Source: Rikenellaceae bacterium
GTDB taxonomy: Bacteria > Bacteroidota > Bacteroidia > Bacteroidales > Rikenellaceae
NCBI GenBank assembly: GCA_020859685.1
Contig: JAJBVT010000076.1
Coordinates: 1-37,531 of the forward strand
Direction: 5' to 3'
DNA length: 37,531 nt
In this document: positions 36,461-37,531 of the stretch, in pieces
How positions within the stretch are numbered: position 1 is the first letter of the stretch
Layout of the letters: every line of letters begins with the position of its first letter
Translations under genes and position numbers: made by a program
The notes under the pieces: model-generated
The model's database searches: none
What the model saw: only the letters and a program-made list of their open reading frames with translations
What the model was told of the DNA's origin: nothing

Positions 36461-36489
36461 AAAGGCCTGTTCTCGATGAACAGGCCTTT
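36461..36489 (-). terminator. Strong rho-independent terminator of the aldolase gene
   Basis: AAAGGCCTGTTC at 36461-36472 pairs perfectly over 12 bp with GAACAGGCCTTT at 36478-36489 around a 5-nt loop. On the minus strand it is followed by ACTTTTTTGA. It lies about 20 nt past the stop of fba. Confidence 0.9.
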
Positions 36490-36509
36490 AATAAATAATA
36501 TTTCGGCAA

Positions 36510-37502
36510 TCAAGCCTTCCCGGCACTGCCGAGGACTTTTTCGCATTTGTGCATGTAGAGCTTTTTCAACTCGTCGCGGGCCGGACCGAGGTATTTGCGC
36601 GGGTCGAATTCGGCCGGTTTCAGGGCGAACACTTCGCGTACCGCGGCGGTCATCGCAAGGCGGCCGTCGCTGTCGATATTGATTTTGCAGACAGCCGATT
36701 TGGCGGCCCGGCGCAGTTCGTCTTCCGGTATGCCGATGGCGTCCTTGAGGGCACCGCCGTATTTGTTTATTATAGCCACATACTCCTGCGGAACAGAAGA
36801 CGAGCCGTGAAGCACGATGGGGAAGCCCGGGATGCGTTTCTCGATCTCTTCGAGTATGTCGAACCTCAGGGGCGGCGGAACGAGGATACCGTCCGCGTTG
36901 CGTGTGCACTGCTCCGGTTTGAACTTGTTGGCCCCGTGGGAGGTGCCTATCGAGATGGCCAGCGAATCCACTCCCGTGCGGGTTACGAAATCCACCACCT
37001 GGTCCGGCTCGGTATAGGTGTGGTGCTCGGCCGAAACCTCGTCTTCGACACCGGCCAGAACGCCCAGCTCGCCTTCTACCGTCACATCGAACTGGTGGGC
37101 GTAATCCACCACTTTTTTAGTAAGCTCGATATTCTCCTCGTAGGGCAGGTGGCTCCCGTCTATCATCACCGACGAGAACCCCATTTCGATACATGATTTA
37201 CAAAGTTCGAAGGAGTTGCCGTGGTCGAGGTGAAGCACGATGGGAATATTCTTACCCAGCTCTTTGGCATACTCCACGGCACCCTGCGCCATGTAACGCA
37301 GCAGAGTCTGGTTGGCGTACTGGCGTGCACCGCTCGACACCTGGAGAATCACTGGCGAGTTCGCCTCCACGCAGGCGGAAACTATGGCCTGGAGCTGCTC
37401 CATATTGTTGAAGTTGAAGGCCGGGATAGCGTAACCGCCGTCGAAGGCCTTTTTGAAAATCTCGCGGGAATTAACGAGACCGAGTTCTTTGTAGGAAATC
37501 AT
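36510..37502 (-). CDS. fba: Class II fructose-bisphosphate aldolase
   Basis: This zinc enzyme of glycolysis and gluconeogenesis splits fructose 1,6-bisphosphate. The 330-aa sequence begins MISYKELGLVNSREIFKKAF. HLDHGNSFELCKSCIEMGFSSVMIDGSHLPYEEN at 91-124 has Asp93 and zinc ligand His94. GELGVLAGVEDEVSAEHH holds the active-site Glu region, AISIGTSHGANKF and PIVLHGSSSVP the remaining zinc ligands and phosphate site. The protein is the short type common in Bacteroidetes and many Gram-positives. It ends in a strong terminator and its promoter lies past the edge of the window. Confidence 0.95.
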   Translation of the reverse strand: MISYKELGLVNSREIFKKAFDGGYAIPAFNFNNMEQLQAIVSACVEANSPVILQVSSGARQYANQTLLRYMAQGAVEYAKELGKNIPIVLHLDHGNSFELCKSCIEMGFSSVMIDGSHLPYEENIELTKKVVDYAHQFDVTVEGELGVLAGVEDEVSAEHHTYTEPDQVVDFVTRTGVDSLAISIGTSHGANKFKPEQCTRNADGILVPPPLRFDILEEIEKRIPGFPIVLHGSSSVPQEYVAIINKYGGALKDAIGIPEDELRRAAKSAVCKINIDSDGRLAMTAAVREVFALKPAEFDPRKYLGPARDELKKLYMHKCEKVLGSAGKA

Positions 37503-37531
37503 TACCGTATAGTTTTTATCAGGTTTTTTAT

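Overview
This window looks like chromosomal DNA of a gut-type Bacteroidales, most probably an Alistipes-like (Rikenellaceae) species. The evidence is the GC-rich codon use, several Bacteroidetes promoters (TAnnTTTG at -7, in the best cases TTTG at -33), a fimbrillin-family lipoprotein, a 58-aa histone-H1-like protein, an lptF-type permease joined to ribBA, and a tyrosine phenol-lyase. The genus is inferred from gene content, not from a search. No tRNA, rRNA, insertion sequence, prophage or CRISPR array was seen.

Layout. 0-3.8 kb (minus): a SAM methyltransferase broken by one in-frame TGA, with a structured leader or small RNA upstream; a 97-aa acidic protein; an exported 5-hydroxyisourate hydrolase; and a tyrosine phenol-lyase. 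3.8-9.8 kb (minus): a heavy-metal RND efflux operon (adaptor, CzcA-type pump, TolC-type channel). 10.1-12.7 kb (minus): the MgtA magnesium P-type ATPase, preceded by four direct repeats with an exact 11-bp period, typical of a response-regulator site. 13.1-18 kb: aldehyde dehydrogenase (+), TspO (-), an ABC-F ATPase (-) and a cupin (+). 18.5-21.9 kb: a Gfo/Idh/MocA oxidoreductase (-), a small lipoprotein (+) and an AbgT transporter (-). 21.9-22.6 kb is non-coding and holds a 24/25-bp tandem repeat. 22.6-24.2 kb (minus): overlapping genes for a lipoprotein-type peptide deformylase, a TSCPD protein and a sirtuin.

24.4-28.9 kb: the histone-like gene with a clear promoter and terminator (+), an Omp85-type barrel and a YtfJ-family protein (-), a phosphoglycerate mutase whose catalytic histidine is tyrosine (+), and a fimbrillin-family lipoprotein (+). 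29-30.4 kb (minus): rhomboid protease and a class IV aminotransferase homologue that lacks the PLP lysine. 30.9-35.8 kb (plus): an orphan metal ABC permease, the LptF/G-type permease, ribBA and fmt. 35.9-37.5 kb (minus): a small zincin-like protein and class II fructose-bisphosphate aldolase, separated by a strong terminator.

Most of the window is ordinary core metabolism and envelope function. The points most worth checking are the four-repeat operator upstream of mgtA, the three genes with lost catalytic or coding integrity (methyltransferase, gpmA, class IV aminotransferase), the exported deformylase operon, the candidate RNA near position 1000, and several families of short intergenic repeats.
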